Positions 39,838-50,487 of a DNA stretch of 64,000 nucleotides are shown here, in pieces (the stretch's first letter is position 1; each line of letters starts with the position of its first letter). Source of the stretch: Centrapalus pauciflorus (lineage: Eukaryota; Streptophyta; Magnoliopsida; Asterales; Asteraceae). The stretch covers positions 107,501 to 171,500 of the forward strand of contig JAANYP010000748.1 in the NCBI GenBank assembly GCA_020465985.1, given 5' to 3'. The position numbers and the translations under genes are program-made. The notes under the pieces were generated by a model. The model did no database searches. It saw only the letters and a list, made by a program, of their open reading frames with translations, and was not told the DNA's origin.

Positions 39838-41276
39838 CGGTTAGTTCCCAAGCCAAAAGACCGCACAGTCATCGGAACGAAGTGGATCTTTAAGAACAAA
39901 CGAGATGAGAACGACATTGTGATAAGGAACAAAGCAAGACTTGTTGCCAAAGGCTACCGACAACAAGAAGGGATAGATTATGACGAGACCTTCGCTCCAG
40001 TTGCACGGATCGAAGCAATCAGAATCTTCTTGGCGTACGCGGCACACAAAGACTTCAAAGTGTACCAAATGGACGTCAAGACTGCCTTTCTAAACGGTGA
40101 ACTTAACGAGGAAGTGTATGTTGAACAACCACAAGGCTTTGTTGATGCACATAAACCTGACCATGTTTATGTGCTAGATAAGGCCCTCTATGGTTTAAAA
40201 CAAGCACCTCGAGCATGGTATGATAGTCTTTCGAATTTCCTTATTTCTGCCGGTTTCTATAAAGGTGTGGTGGACACAACTCTGTTCACAAAAAGGGAAG
40301 GCCCACATATAATGCTAGTACAAATTTATGTTGACGATATTATATTTGGATCTACTGACAGTAATTTTTGTAAGGATTTTTCAGCCCTAATGGAGTCCAG
40401 GTTTGAGATGAGTATGATGGGGGAAATGAACTTTTTCCTCGGATTACAAGTCAAACAACTTGAGGATGGGATTTTTGTGAACCAGTCGAAATATACTCTT
40501 GGCATTCTCAAGAAGTATAAGTTAGACTCTTGCACGAGTATCGCAACTCCCATGGCCTCCAACTGTAAGTTAGACACCGATCCTTCCGGGAAAAGTGTCG
40601 ATAATTCAACTTACAGAGGGATGATAGGATCCTTACTATCTTGACTGCCAGTAGGCCGGATATAGTGTTTTCAACATGTCTTTGTGCTAGATTTCAGGCC
40701 GACCCAAAAGAATCACACCTAACTGCGGTAAAACGCATTTTTCGTTATCTTAAGGGTACACCCGAACTTGGTCTATGATATCCAAAGGGAACCGATTTCG
40801 ATCTTACCTCGTTTTCAGATGCTGATTTTGCAGGTTGTAGAGTGGACAGAAAAAGCACATCGGGAGGAATACAGTTTTTAGGAGATAGACCGGTGAGTTG
40901 GTCTTCCAAAAAGCAGAATTGTGTATCCGCATCTACAGCTGAGGCTGAGTATGTAGCAGCTGCAAGCTGTTGCTCTCAAGTGCTGTGGATGAGAACACAA
41001 TTACGTGATTATGGGTTCTCACTCACCAATATCCCTATTTACTGTGATTCTCGAAGTGCAATTGCCATCTCTTGCAATCCCGTGCAGCACTCTCGAACAA
41101 AACACATAGATATCAGGTATCATTTTATTAAAGATCACGTGGAAAAGGGAACCACTGAGTTGTATTTTGTTGGCACGGAATACCAACTTGCAGATATATT
41201 TACTAAAGCTTTAGACGAATCTCGTTTTCAGTTTTTATTATCTCATATCGGCATGTTGAATCCACCTTCCAATTAA
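39838..41276 (+). pseudogene. pol: Copia reverse transcriptase and RNase H (pol, second part), copy 2
   Basis: The same frame continues after the TAG with KPKDRTVIGTKWIFKNKRD. RT motifs are QMDVKTAFLNG, LYGLKQAPRAWYD and the catalytic YVDD at 40327-40338. A frameshift near 40640, just after MIGSLLS, and a TGA at 40776-40778 interrupt the link to RNase H. RNase H shows FSDADFAGC, STAEAEYVAA, YCDSRSAIAI and HIDIRYHFIKDHV, and the frame ends LNPPSN with a normal stop. The enzyme would copy element RNA inside particles. As sequenced it is split in three. Confidence 0.9.
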
Positions 41277-41925
41277 ATATCAGATATTGTCTTAAATAAT
41301 TCTATTTCAATCCATCATGATTGAGATTCCTTTATTTTAGAAAATATCTGTTATTTAAAATTTAAGGATTATGTCACAAGATTGAAACTCATTATTTCCT
41401 TATCTGCGTATATTTTTAATAATTAATGATCCTGATAAATTGCTGTGTGAATTGCTTATCATGGAGTGGGATGCAAACAATATCCAGGTTTGTCTGTATT
41501 TGTAAGGCTTAAAAAGGGTTGTCGTGGTTTAAATCTGAAAAGGAAAAAGGAAAAAGAATCGGTATTTATTTGAGGGGGAGTAGAGTTAGGATTTTAAATT
41601 TTATAATTCTGTATTTCTTTTTATTTCTTTTATAGTTAAATTTTTGAATTTTAGGTTAGTCTTAATTTTAATTTAATGTTAAGTTTTAATTTAATAGATC
41701 AGAAAATCACAAAAAGATTTTAACTTTCAAATTTATCAAAAAGCCAAAAAGATTTTAGGTTACTTCATTTCATTTTATTTTAATTTCAAAATTAAAGAAA
41801 ATAGCAAAAATATTTTTTTCTTTTGTATTGGTCCAAAATTTCTTTTTGTTTAATTCCCTTAAAAGCCCAAAACAATTTTCTGTCTTTGTGTGTGGTTGTT
41901 GAGTCCAAAACCGGCGGCCCATATA
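41277..41925 (+). other. Post-pol spacer with internal polypurine-like tract, copy 2
   Basis: TGAGGGGGAG (41571-41580) followed by TAGAGTTAGG looks like a copia polypurine tract plus LTR start, but no LTR is present. The rest is T-rich with repeated AAAAAGATTTTA phrases. The same spacer survives in copy 1. Confidence 0.6.
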
Positions 41926-42153
41926 AAAGTACCACGCGGATCTTGCTTGACCCGGACCCGACCCGCGCGGTTATATTTAGGGGTGGTCAAACGGTCAATT
42001 CCTTCATTCACAAGATATTTCTATTCTCTTTCTTCTTTCCTCTCCTTCCTTCCCGACGAACACCACCGCCGAACCACCATAGTCACCGTTTCAAGCTTTT
42101 GGACCATCATTATATTCTGTTTTTCTTGCATTTTCCATCATCTGCATCACCAG
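41926..42153 (+). promoter_or_regulatory. Putative internal promoter and exon 1 for ORF3, copy 2
   Basis: TATAAAAG occurs at about 41924-41931 and TTATATTTAGG at about 41970. The latter aligns with the TATA-like site of copy 1. A CT-rich leader, CACCACCGCCGAACC and the donor CACCAG|GTAACATT follow. Conservation between copies supports function. No transcript evidence is available. Confidence 0.5.
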
Positions 42154-43235
42154 GTAACATTCTTTTCACTTTATTTCCGTCTTTAACTTAGTATATTACT
42201 TGTTTGATTTTCAAATTTTTATGAGTTTTTCATTTCGGTTTTTGCTCATTTTAGTTACTGAAATGTGTTGTTTGTCTTTACTTGTAGTTAGATAAAATGT
42301 TCATCATGCATTTTTAGACTAGGATCTGTAATTTCATGCATTTTTGTTAACATTTAAACTGTTCACGTTTATTTTTGCATGAACATTAACTGCACTCATG
42401 CAGTTTCGGATGTCCGAATTCGGACCACCACCCGAATTCGGATGTCCGACTTAGACTAGATTCAAAAATTTTCTAAAGTGCAAAACCAATTTCGGACCAC
42501 TGTTGATCCGAATTCGGTTCTCTGTTGATCCGAATTCGGACCATCTAAGCAGGGTCAAAATTTTTCAAAACTTGAAAATTGTCTAAGTCTGTTCAGTACT
42601 GTGCATCCGAATTCGGATGATACCCGGATTCGGTCCCCATCCGGATTCCAGGTACCATCCGAAATTAGGATATATCCATCTCATTGCATGCATTTGCATA
42701 AGTCCTCATCCGAATTCGGGCCATGTTCATAACTCATCCGAATTCGGACCACTTTCATCCATTTCATGTCTGACACTTCGGACCATCATCCGAATTCGGT
42801 CCCCAGTTTCACCTAGTCCGAATTCGGTCCCCCACACATCTCATTCATGCATCATCCGATTTCGGACGGATCCGAATTCGATGACACTGTTCATCCGAAT
42901 TCGGGCCATCCGAAATCCAACACTTAGGATTTGTTTTAATTTTTCATTTTTTCATTTTTCCCATTTCTGCATTTTCATATAAATTAAAAATCACAAAAAT
43001 AGTTCCATCCAAGTGCACCATTGATTAGAGTTAGGATCAGTGTTTGAGTGAAACGGTCTTATCTAACATCGGTCTCTTAACGATTGACTTTGGACTTTAT
43101 TAGTAGAATTTTATTCTGCTAATAAAGACCCGATGCTAAACAGATCAGACAATTTCTATTTCACACTCATCTAGACTTCACATCAATGCACTATCATATC
43201 AAGTCTTATGATTCTAACTTTGTTGCACTTTGCAG
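42154..43235 (+). other. Putative leader intron of ORF3, copy 2
   Basis: GTAACATTC at 42154 and CACTTTGCAG ending 43235, four bases before the ATG at 43240. It is T-rich, 1,082 nt, with the palindrome array inside. Both splice sites are conserved with copy 1. Confidence 0.55.
42410..42920 (+). repeat. CCGAATTCGG-type palindrome array, ORF3 leader of copy 2
   Basis: About 11 copies of (T)CCGAATTCGG in 510 bp, most exact over the ten-base palindrome, followed by ACC, TCC, GCC or TTC. Confidence 0.9.
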
Positions 43236-43239
43236 GATA

Positions 43240-45091
43240 ATGGATCCAGCAATCGTTCTCACCATACCCCATCCTCCCATTCCAAATAATAATGCTCAGC
43301 TACCCGAGGAAGCCATTCTACCAAGCGCCGAGTTTGTCGAGTTTATCCCACATAACTGGCAACTCGACGTTTCCATCCTTTCCAAAGAAACCCAAACCCT
43401 TGCCTTCGACATCCTCACCCGCCATCCCATATATTATGAACTATCAACTGCTGTAGCTGTTCCCCAGATATACCTCCAACAATTCTGGAATAGGCTCCAA
43501 TATATAACCGACCCCGAACCTCACTTCACCTCCACAATTGACTGCGTTCCGGTCAAAATCACCACCGCAGCCATCCGCCACATTCTTCATCTACCCACAG
43601 AAGACTACCTTCCCACCCTTGATTCATTCGACCCAAACCCATCCGTCTCTGAAGCCTTAACTGAGATCCAAACTCTAGGGTATAACGGTCCTCTTACCAA
43701 ACCATCAGACTTCCGCACAAAAAACCTTCAGTCCCACTGGCGGATTCTCTTCGATGTGCTAAACAAATGCCTCACAGCCAAGCATTCTGGTCATGACTCG
43801 GCGTCGGCCCAAGTATTAGCCATGTGCACCGGCTTTGCCTTCGACCGACACGTGGACTATGCCGCTTTCATCTTTGAAGAATTACGAAGAGTCTACGTTG
43901 AAAGAAGTACAAAGAAAGGTCGCAAGTATGTTCCTTATCAAAGATTCCTTCAACTCATCATCCAGTGTGCTATGGATCAAGACGATGACATACATGAACG
44001 TCCGAAGGCTGATGTCTACCCCACAGTGGCAATTCAAAAGTTAACTCTGCCAAAGGGGGCCCCGACGGTACAGGTGATGAAAATTCCTCTTTCTACTCTA
44101 ACGAGGTCGAGGGGCACAGAGCGGGTAAGGGCATATATAAGAGAGAATTATCCGGATGAGTCTCAGTCGGAATCGACTGAGACTAACCAGTCCGAAGGTG
44201 AGCAACAAGAGAGTGAGCATGAGGGAGAAGGGATGGATGTTCAACAATCAATGGGTTTCGGTGAGCGGGAGGTTGAGATTGTAAGGGAGGGAGCTGTAGG
44301 TGAGACGGCAGAGACGGCGGATTCCGAAAGAACCGTCTCTGTCGTAAGAGCGAGGGATATTCAGTCTGAGGGTGAACCAAGCCCTGTTAGCCGGACTCCC
44401 TTTCATAAGACCGTTAGTCCAGCGGTCGAAACAACCCCCACCATCCACTTGGTTTCCCCTCAAAGGGAAACCACTTCATTCCACGGGGATCTTCCACACA
44501 CTCCATCGCCCTCTCATTCGGAGAGTGGCGGTGTTGAAAGAGGTCACACTCCTCCCCACGTGACCGAACTTCCTTCACCCACGATTCCATCCCCACAAAT
44601 TCACACCACGCACGATGCCTTTGTGGCATCCCCAAGAGCTGCCTCCGTGGCAGCTCAACAAACTTCCGGATCTGAGCGTCCCGTAGTGGAGCCAGAGATG
44701 ACGGAAGGAAGACCGGGAGTGGCTCAATCAACGCCATCCACTTCCGGCCATCTCCCCATCAATCTGGAGATGCTAACGGCAGCATTACGTGCTGCCGGAG
44801 TTATTACCCGGGCTGACCTGGACGCCCAAAGGGAGGCCGCCGAGGAACGTCACACCGCCCTTCTTTCTCTAATCAAGGGTAAGGGTGTCGCCTCCGAAGC
44901 TGACCCCTCACCAGGTTCCCATTCGGTCCATCTTCAGATAGCCGAGCTCTCGGACAAGATCGATGCTCTTAATCGTTTGATTCTTCAAGTCCAAGAGCAG
45001 CTCAATTCGCGAATGGATCGCCTCGAGTCGGCGGTCATAGACCTTCAGTGCCGCACTCAGGCCGAAGCCCCTAAAAGGAAACATGACGACT
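43240..45091 (+). pseudogene. ORF3 N-terminal two thirds, copia copy 2
   Basis: The ATG follows the predicted splice acceptor. Residues 1-260 or so form a folded-looking domain: PHNWQLDVSIL, LQQFWNRLQ (about 79-87), TTAAIRHILHLP (about 108-119), and SHWRILFDVLNKCLTAKHSG further on. An acidic, Ser/Pro/Thr-rich linker follows (about 44150-44700), then a short coiled coil (44933-45050, IAELSDKIDALNRLILQVQE). The frame ends at TAG 45089-45091, where copy 1 has CAG. Related domains occur downstream of pol in Asteraceae retrotransposons as I recall. I see no signal peptide, membrane helix or protease site, so a classical envelope is not supported. The function is unknown. Confidence 0.85.
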
Positions 45092-46732
45092 AGGACGACC
45101 CTGATCGTCATGAGGGGGAGAAACGAGAAAAAGGTTCATCATGAGGACTCCATGATCATTGTAGGGGGAGCAGAGCCTGAAGCCACAGAAATTCAAGGGT
45201 CTGGTTCTAGGGATCAGACTTATGAGGCTATGGAAGCACTGATGATAGATTATGAACCTCTACAGATTGAGGGCCCAACTTCGTTAGACCCTAACTCAGC
45301 AATGGTGATCTATGAGCCTAAATTCGATAAAGTCGAAATCATATTAGTGTCTGACTCAGACTCTGATACTGATACCGACTATACATTTCTCACACCAAAG
45401 CCTGAACCTCAATCTCCACAAAAATCACCTCCAATTCCAATTGAGATTTTGGATTCTCCACCCCATGAACCCCAACAACAAACATCTTCTTCCATCCAAC
45501 CACCTTCAGTCACTCCCACAGAAACTCCATCAATCCAACCCACTCCCACACCTAAAGATCCTCCACCAGTTATACCTACTCCATCAGTCCAATCAACCCC
45601 TCCAACTCAATCAGTTCCGCCTGCCCACATCGCTGAAACATCCGGATCCAGAACTGTCGATTGTTTTCAAACTAAAGAAGTCACCGCAATATATGACATG
45701 ACAGACGTGGAATGGATAAATTGGTACTCACGGGGAAAAGTCCACAATCTGGATGCGGAAACAAAAGAAGAGTTATGTCAGGACCGGAGAGACCGAGTAT
45801 TGAAACTTCTTGAGGCTCCTCCTAAAGAATTAGAAGAACCTCCGGACCAGGGGTTAAAAGAATTTTTAAAGAAGTTCCCGGCTGATCAATTTCAAAATCC
45901 TTTCTTGGAAGAAAGGTTCAAAATGGTTTTCAGAAAGAAGCCGGGATCTTACAGTAGACGTCTTCTAATGGGATTGACCGATGCATCTCGAGGCGTTCAA
46001 GCTGAATACAATCAGATGATGCTAAGAGAAATGAGAGACAAGAGCAAATACTGGTCAAAGTCCAAAATAGTCAAGATCAATAACATCCATATGTACAAGA
46101 GAGCCAGAGTGTATACTCCAGCCTTCGAGGTACTCAGAGAAGACGGTACTGTTCAAGAGTTGCATGAAAGCGACCTTGACTTCGTAAACATAGACGACAT
46201 AGAGCATCTGCAATATAAGATGAAAAATAAAGTCAAGGGTCGTCTGACACACATGACTGCTCTAGCAGCCCTGGTTCGATGCATGAATCGCCGATCAATC
46301 ATAATGTGCCTCAGAGATTTCCAGATGGCGATTGAGAGTGCCTTAGTCAAAGTGGGTCTGAAAGCTCCTGAACAAGATATATTTTTGCTAGACCACTATC
46401 CGGCGTACAAAGTTCTGCATCGAGGACAGCCAGGGGTTATCTTTTTGAACTAGAAAGGATACAAAAGATTCATGCGCTTTGAGGATCTTCCTTGTTACTC
46501 CGACGGCACTATCAGATTGGTTCGAGCAGCGCTTACTCAGAAAGTTCAAGACTTTGACGCTCAACCAAATCCAGAACATAGATGCTCACCACAGGAGATT
46601 CAGGACATCCTCAGCGGCATTGAATACCTGAACGAACGGCTACATCTGAGGCAAGTAACCAGACGCTTCGACGTCATACTTGGTCTCCGAGAATCAGCAG
46701 ACCATGCCCGAGTTCCAGGACCTCCTAAGTGA
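45092..46732 (+). pseudogene. ORF3 C-terminal part, copia copy 2
   Basis: It continues ORF3 after the TAG and a small frameshift near 45130. A Pro/Ser/Thr-rich segment (45400-45640) precedes a C-terminal domain with WINWYSRGKVHNLDAETKEE, FKKM/FRKKPGSYSRRLLMG-like sequence, CLRDFQMAIESALVKVGL and GYKRFMRFEDLPCYSDGT. It ends LGLRESADHARVPGPPK, stop at 46732. A TAG at 46451-46453 interrupts KVLHRGQPGVIFLN|KGYKRF where copy 1 has CAG. Both copies agree closely over this domain. I recall related C-terminal sequence with an MR-x-x-EL...SDGTL core in other Asteraceae retroelements; a profile search would settle this. Confidence 0.8.
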
Positions 46733-46735
46733 TCG

Positions 46736-46746
46736 AAAAGGGGGAG
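46736..46746 (+). other. Polypurine tract, copy 2
   Basis: AAAAGGGGGAG lies directly before the 3' LTR, identical to copy 1. Confidence 0.85.
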
Positions 46747-46748
46747 AT

Positions 46749-47093
46749 TGTTAGATTTATTATTTCGATCCTAGGAGTTGTTTTGTAATATTTATTATCA
46801 TTGTAATTTGTCTTGTATTTTATTTCTATGTAATTTATGGTTATGCATAGTCTAGGGGCCAAAGTTGCCAATGTATGAAAGATAATTAAAGGAGCCTACA
46901 AAAGGCTCCTAGGGTTACTTTTCAATGCTACGGTTGACCATTTGAATATATTATTCAGCCGCCACTGTTCATAACTCTCTCATATTCATATTGTCTTCTT
47001 CTTTATCATATTACATTTATTGAGCAAGTTTCTTCATGTATATGATGAGAATATCATTAAGGTGCTGAATATTTACGGGAATACAACATTACA
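46749..47093 (+). repeat. 3' LTR of copia copy 2
   Basis: 345 bp, no difference from the 5' LTR seen by eye. Confidence 0.95.
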
Positions 47094-47450
47094 ATATTCA
47101 AACCGAGAATGAGGAGTGGCCGAAGGAGAGGATTCCCTTTTTCTTACTTGTATCGCCAGAATAAGAGAAGTCGCCAGAGTAGGAGAAAAGAGATTACACA
47201 AATTTGTGGGGATGTAAACTTTTTACAAACCAACCATAGGGGAAGAAAAGGAATCAACGTTTGTAAGGGGAGAGATGGTGGGTTAGGTGGCATTGGGAAA
47301 ACAAGACCTTTTGAAGCAACCCATGTGGCAGTTTATTTTTTTATTTAAAAAAATCATTTGTGTAACATTGGTGTATTTAAGTAACTAATTTGTGCCTCAG
47401 GTATTTTGAATCATTCCCATTTTTTTGGTAATTTTTTCTTTCATCCTCTT
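47094..47450 (-). repeat. Right half of the inverted 5'UTR-like segment
   Basis: It includes GAGAATGAGGAGTGGCCG, ATCGCCAGAATAAG/GTCGCCAGAGTAGG, GGGTTAGGTGGCATTGG and GGTAATTTTTTCTTTCATCC. In reverse complement it matches the motif order of 13660-14110. A short open frame (47109-47348) is not supported as a protein. Confidence 0.45.
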
Positions 47451-48832
47451 TTACATTTTTTATTATTTTAGTTTTTATCTCTTATAAAATATCACTCTCA
47501 TTTCTAAAAACTTAAAGAAATAAAGTTGTTAACTTTTTGTAGAATGTGTTGAATGAAATACTTTAATATATAACTAAAATAATTTTAGATGATATTGTAT
47601 ATTAATTAATTATAAATTAAATTAGATTTTAATTTATTTATAACAAGATAATTTTAAATTTGATTTAAATTTAGATTATATTTTATATTTTTAAGATTTG
47701 AAATTAGTAAATTGTCTCTGATGTCACATGATATCACAAATAAATAATGAAGTTATTTATTTTTGTGTTTGGTTATTTAATTATTTAATAGATTTTTTAT
47801 ATTATTAATATTCACTATTAAATTATGTGTAGATGACACATGTCGAAATGAATAAATGCCAATTGGCAACTATTTAAATGACATGTTGACGTTATTTTTT
47901 TTATTAGAGTAGATAGATAGATATGAAATCGATCTTATATTAGTTGTCTCCTGTATAAATTGCATATTTAAATTTCAAACTTTTAAGTATGTATAATTTG
48001 CACAAAAATTTACAATATTTTATATAATGAAAACATTTTACTTTGTTTTTACACAAAACAATAACAGTATGAAAGAATTAAAGTTTATTTTATCATCTAT
48101 GAAACTTTAAATTATAAAGAAACTTGAATTTGTTTTAATTCCACCAAAATTTGGGAAGTGATGTTCATATCATCATGTTATCGTGTCAAAATCATGTTGA
48201 CCCATTTTTGAACCATATAATTTCATGTATGGTTGGAGTTATGTTAATTTAACTTTCCTGTGTTGTGTTCTTGTCGATGCACGGGTTGACACGTTTCGTC
48301 TTTTCAATATTTGGTTTTCAAATTCAACTTTTGTACTTGTAGGTGTTCAGAGTCAATTTTCAATTTTCAAAGTTGGTATTTGTTTTTTGGTTTAATTTGA
48401 AGCTTAAAAACAAACATTTAAATTGCAAAATCCAAATAACAATTAAATCAATACTTTTGGCCTAAATTATTAATAATACTAATTATCTGATTTCAGTTTT
48501 TTTTACTTTTGGATTTTTAAAGTTTTTAGTATCATCTTTTCAAAATTCTATACGGGCCAATGGGTTGACATCACGCAACCCAAGTTGACCCTAACCCATC
48601 CAAATAATTGTGTTAATTCTATGACAACTCATTTTCAACTCGCTCACAGTTTTGGATGTGTTCGTATTGCTTTTATCATGTCATCTTAGAAATTGTCAAC
48701 CTTAATAAATGTTATTGTAGTTTTTGAAAGACAAGTGATTTTAAGAAATGAAAGGCTACAGAAGTAGAATTCAAAACCTTATTGAAGAATATTAATGCTC
48801 AACCGTTAAACAATTCCTAACAATTCCTCGAA
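47451..48832. other. AT-rich DNA, possible Helitron 5' end
   Basis: On the minus strand, A followed by TCTATCTATCTACTCTAATA (47902-47921) resembles a Helitron 5' terminus. No matching 3' terminus was found nearby. The rest is featureless AT-rich sequence. Confidence 0.3.
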
Positions 48833-49146
48833 GGGGCGTTTGGTTCGCATAATTCATGAGATTCACTAGGATTTACATTAAAATTTCTGTGTTTCGTTCG
48901 CAGATTTAAGTAAGGATTTAATATTCTAGGATTACTTGAATCTCATCATTCTTTATTATTTAAAAAACTCAGCATTTCCCATATGATTTTAAATCCCAGT
49001 TAGTTACATTCTTCCTATTAACATATTTTTCATAAAAAATAATGTAAATTCTTTGACGAAATCCTGATAATGAAATAGCTGAATAATGCAAATCATTTGA
49101 AAAAAAATGCAAATCTCAAGGAAAAAATCTGCAAACCAAACGCCCC
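48833..49146. mobile_element. MITE with GGGGCGTTTGGTT ends
   Basis: The left end GGGGCGTTTGGTTCGCA and the right end, in reverse complement GGGGCGTTTGGTTTGCAGA, are inverted repeats of about 18 bp. It is 314 bp long. No clear target duplication was found, so the superfamily (Tourist or hAT) is open. Confidence 0.75.
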
Positions 49147-49419
49147 GTAAGATTCCAAATATATATGCTATTGCATGCAAAATGATTTATCTAGGACCAC
49201 AATTAAGATATAGTTTGCATTTTAGGCATGTCAAGGTCCGACACATACATGTTACAAGATTCCTATCCATAAGTTCATGTAACACTTTCATAGAGCGCGC
49301 CACGTATCCAACCTACCTAAGTTTATCTCAGAAAACTTTATAAATAATGCGCTCATAGTTTTGTTTCTCACAAAGAGCTGTGATACATCTACACTCTCGA
49401 GTTGTGATACACTTACACT

Positions 49420-49493
49420 CTCTTTCATTCATTCATTCACTCACTCTCGCTCTCATTCATTCATTCATACACACATACACACACACACACACA

Positions 49494-49550
<57 letters not shown>

Positions 49551-49560
49551 CCTCTCCCTC
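49420..49560. repeat. Compound ATTC/CA/CT microsatellite
   Basis: ATTC repeats pass into CA repeats (49471-49496), then CT repeats up to CCCTCTCC. Confidence 0.9.
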
Positions 49561-49707
49561 TCCGTATGCTAATTTCTAGAGATAGAAAGTATAGAAAGAA
49601 AATTATAATCTATCGTCATCCGTGTAGATCTTGTTCTTGACTCCGGTAATCTATCTTCATTCCTATGTTTCTCTTTCCATACACGCATCCCTGTTATGTG
49701 TGTAGAC

Positions 49708-49716
49708 ACACACACA

Positions 49717-49748
<32 letters not shown>
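49708..49748. repeat. (CA)n microsatellite
   Basis: About 40 bp of CA repeats with one CAAA interruption. Confidence 0.9.
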
Positions 49749-49749
<1 letters not shown>

Positions 49750-50177
49750 GTCATTAGCATACAATCAAGGTACTTATGCATGAGATAACTATGTATTCGT
49801 GATGATAACCAAAAGAAATTATTGAGGCATTTGAAAATTGGCAAGAGTTAGCATTATCTTTTGTTGTAAAGTCATATAAATGTGATGTTTTTTCTAGTAG
49901 TTCAACTAATATGTATACACACTAAAATTTAATATAGTGTGCACTAGATTGGGAAATTTTCTAAAATTTATTATGAGTTAGTGTGTATACATATCATTTG
50001 AAATTTGTTTGATTTGAATTTATTCTGAGTTATTTGTTATACAGAGTTGAAAACCCTAATTGAATTATGTTTTAGTTGAAATGTGATTCAATTCGATGGC
50101 GATGATGGATGGGTTGTTGAGAGAGATTGTTTATTTAATTCAGTTTTTGGGTGAAGACAATTACGAGGGAACAACAC

Positions 50178-50452
50178 CAAGGTTGTAGAAGTCGCTAGGT
50201 GGTAGTTTCCCGACCGACACGGGACCAGCGATCAATCGGCTAGGCGGTGATTAATTAGGGAGTTGTCAGATTGGAATTTTTAGTGTGTAAATTTCAAATG
50301 TATATATATAACATGTCTAAAGAATTACTAAGATATTTATATAGGTTAGTTAAAAAAACGATAAAGTACTAATTAATACTATTTTATAATTAGAACTCAA
50401 GGTTAATCATTTCAAATATTTTAAGGTAACAACCTGAATTTAATTAATTTAG

Positions 50453-50487
<35 letters not shown>

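Larger units (their letters stand above)
32840..47093 (+). mobile_element. Ty1/copia Sirevirus-type element, copy 2 (full length)
   Basis: 14.25 kb with LTRs 32840-33184 and 46749-47093 that are identical as far as I can read. The order is initiator-Met PBS, leader, gag with CCHC knuckle, long coiled-coil region, protease, integrase, RT, RNase H, second leader, ORF3, polypurine tract. The RT sequence (KVYQMDVKTAFLNG, EVYVEQPQGF) and the large extra 3' ORF fit the SIRE/Maximus lineage. The flanking 5-mers are ATATA and ATATT, a near target duplication. Despite identical LTRs, gag, pol and ORF3 all carry stops or frameshifts. Confidence 0.92.
49147..50177. other. Microsatellite-rich non-coding DNA
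   Basis: A (CATT)n/(CA)n/(CT)n compound tract occurs at about 49420-49560 and (CA)n at 49708-49748. It looks like a promoter or 5' UTR region, but no open coding exon was recognised. Confidence 0.4.

Noticed and set aside
43240..46732. ORF3 as a classical envelope glycoprotein
   Set aside because: No signal peptide, transmembrane helix, Cys-rich ectodomain or cleavage site is visible. The name env-like would rest on position alone.
49361..49640. Ser/Leu-rich open frames
   Set aside because: Translations of CA and CT microsatellites.
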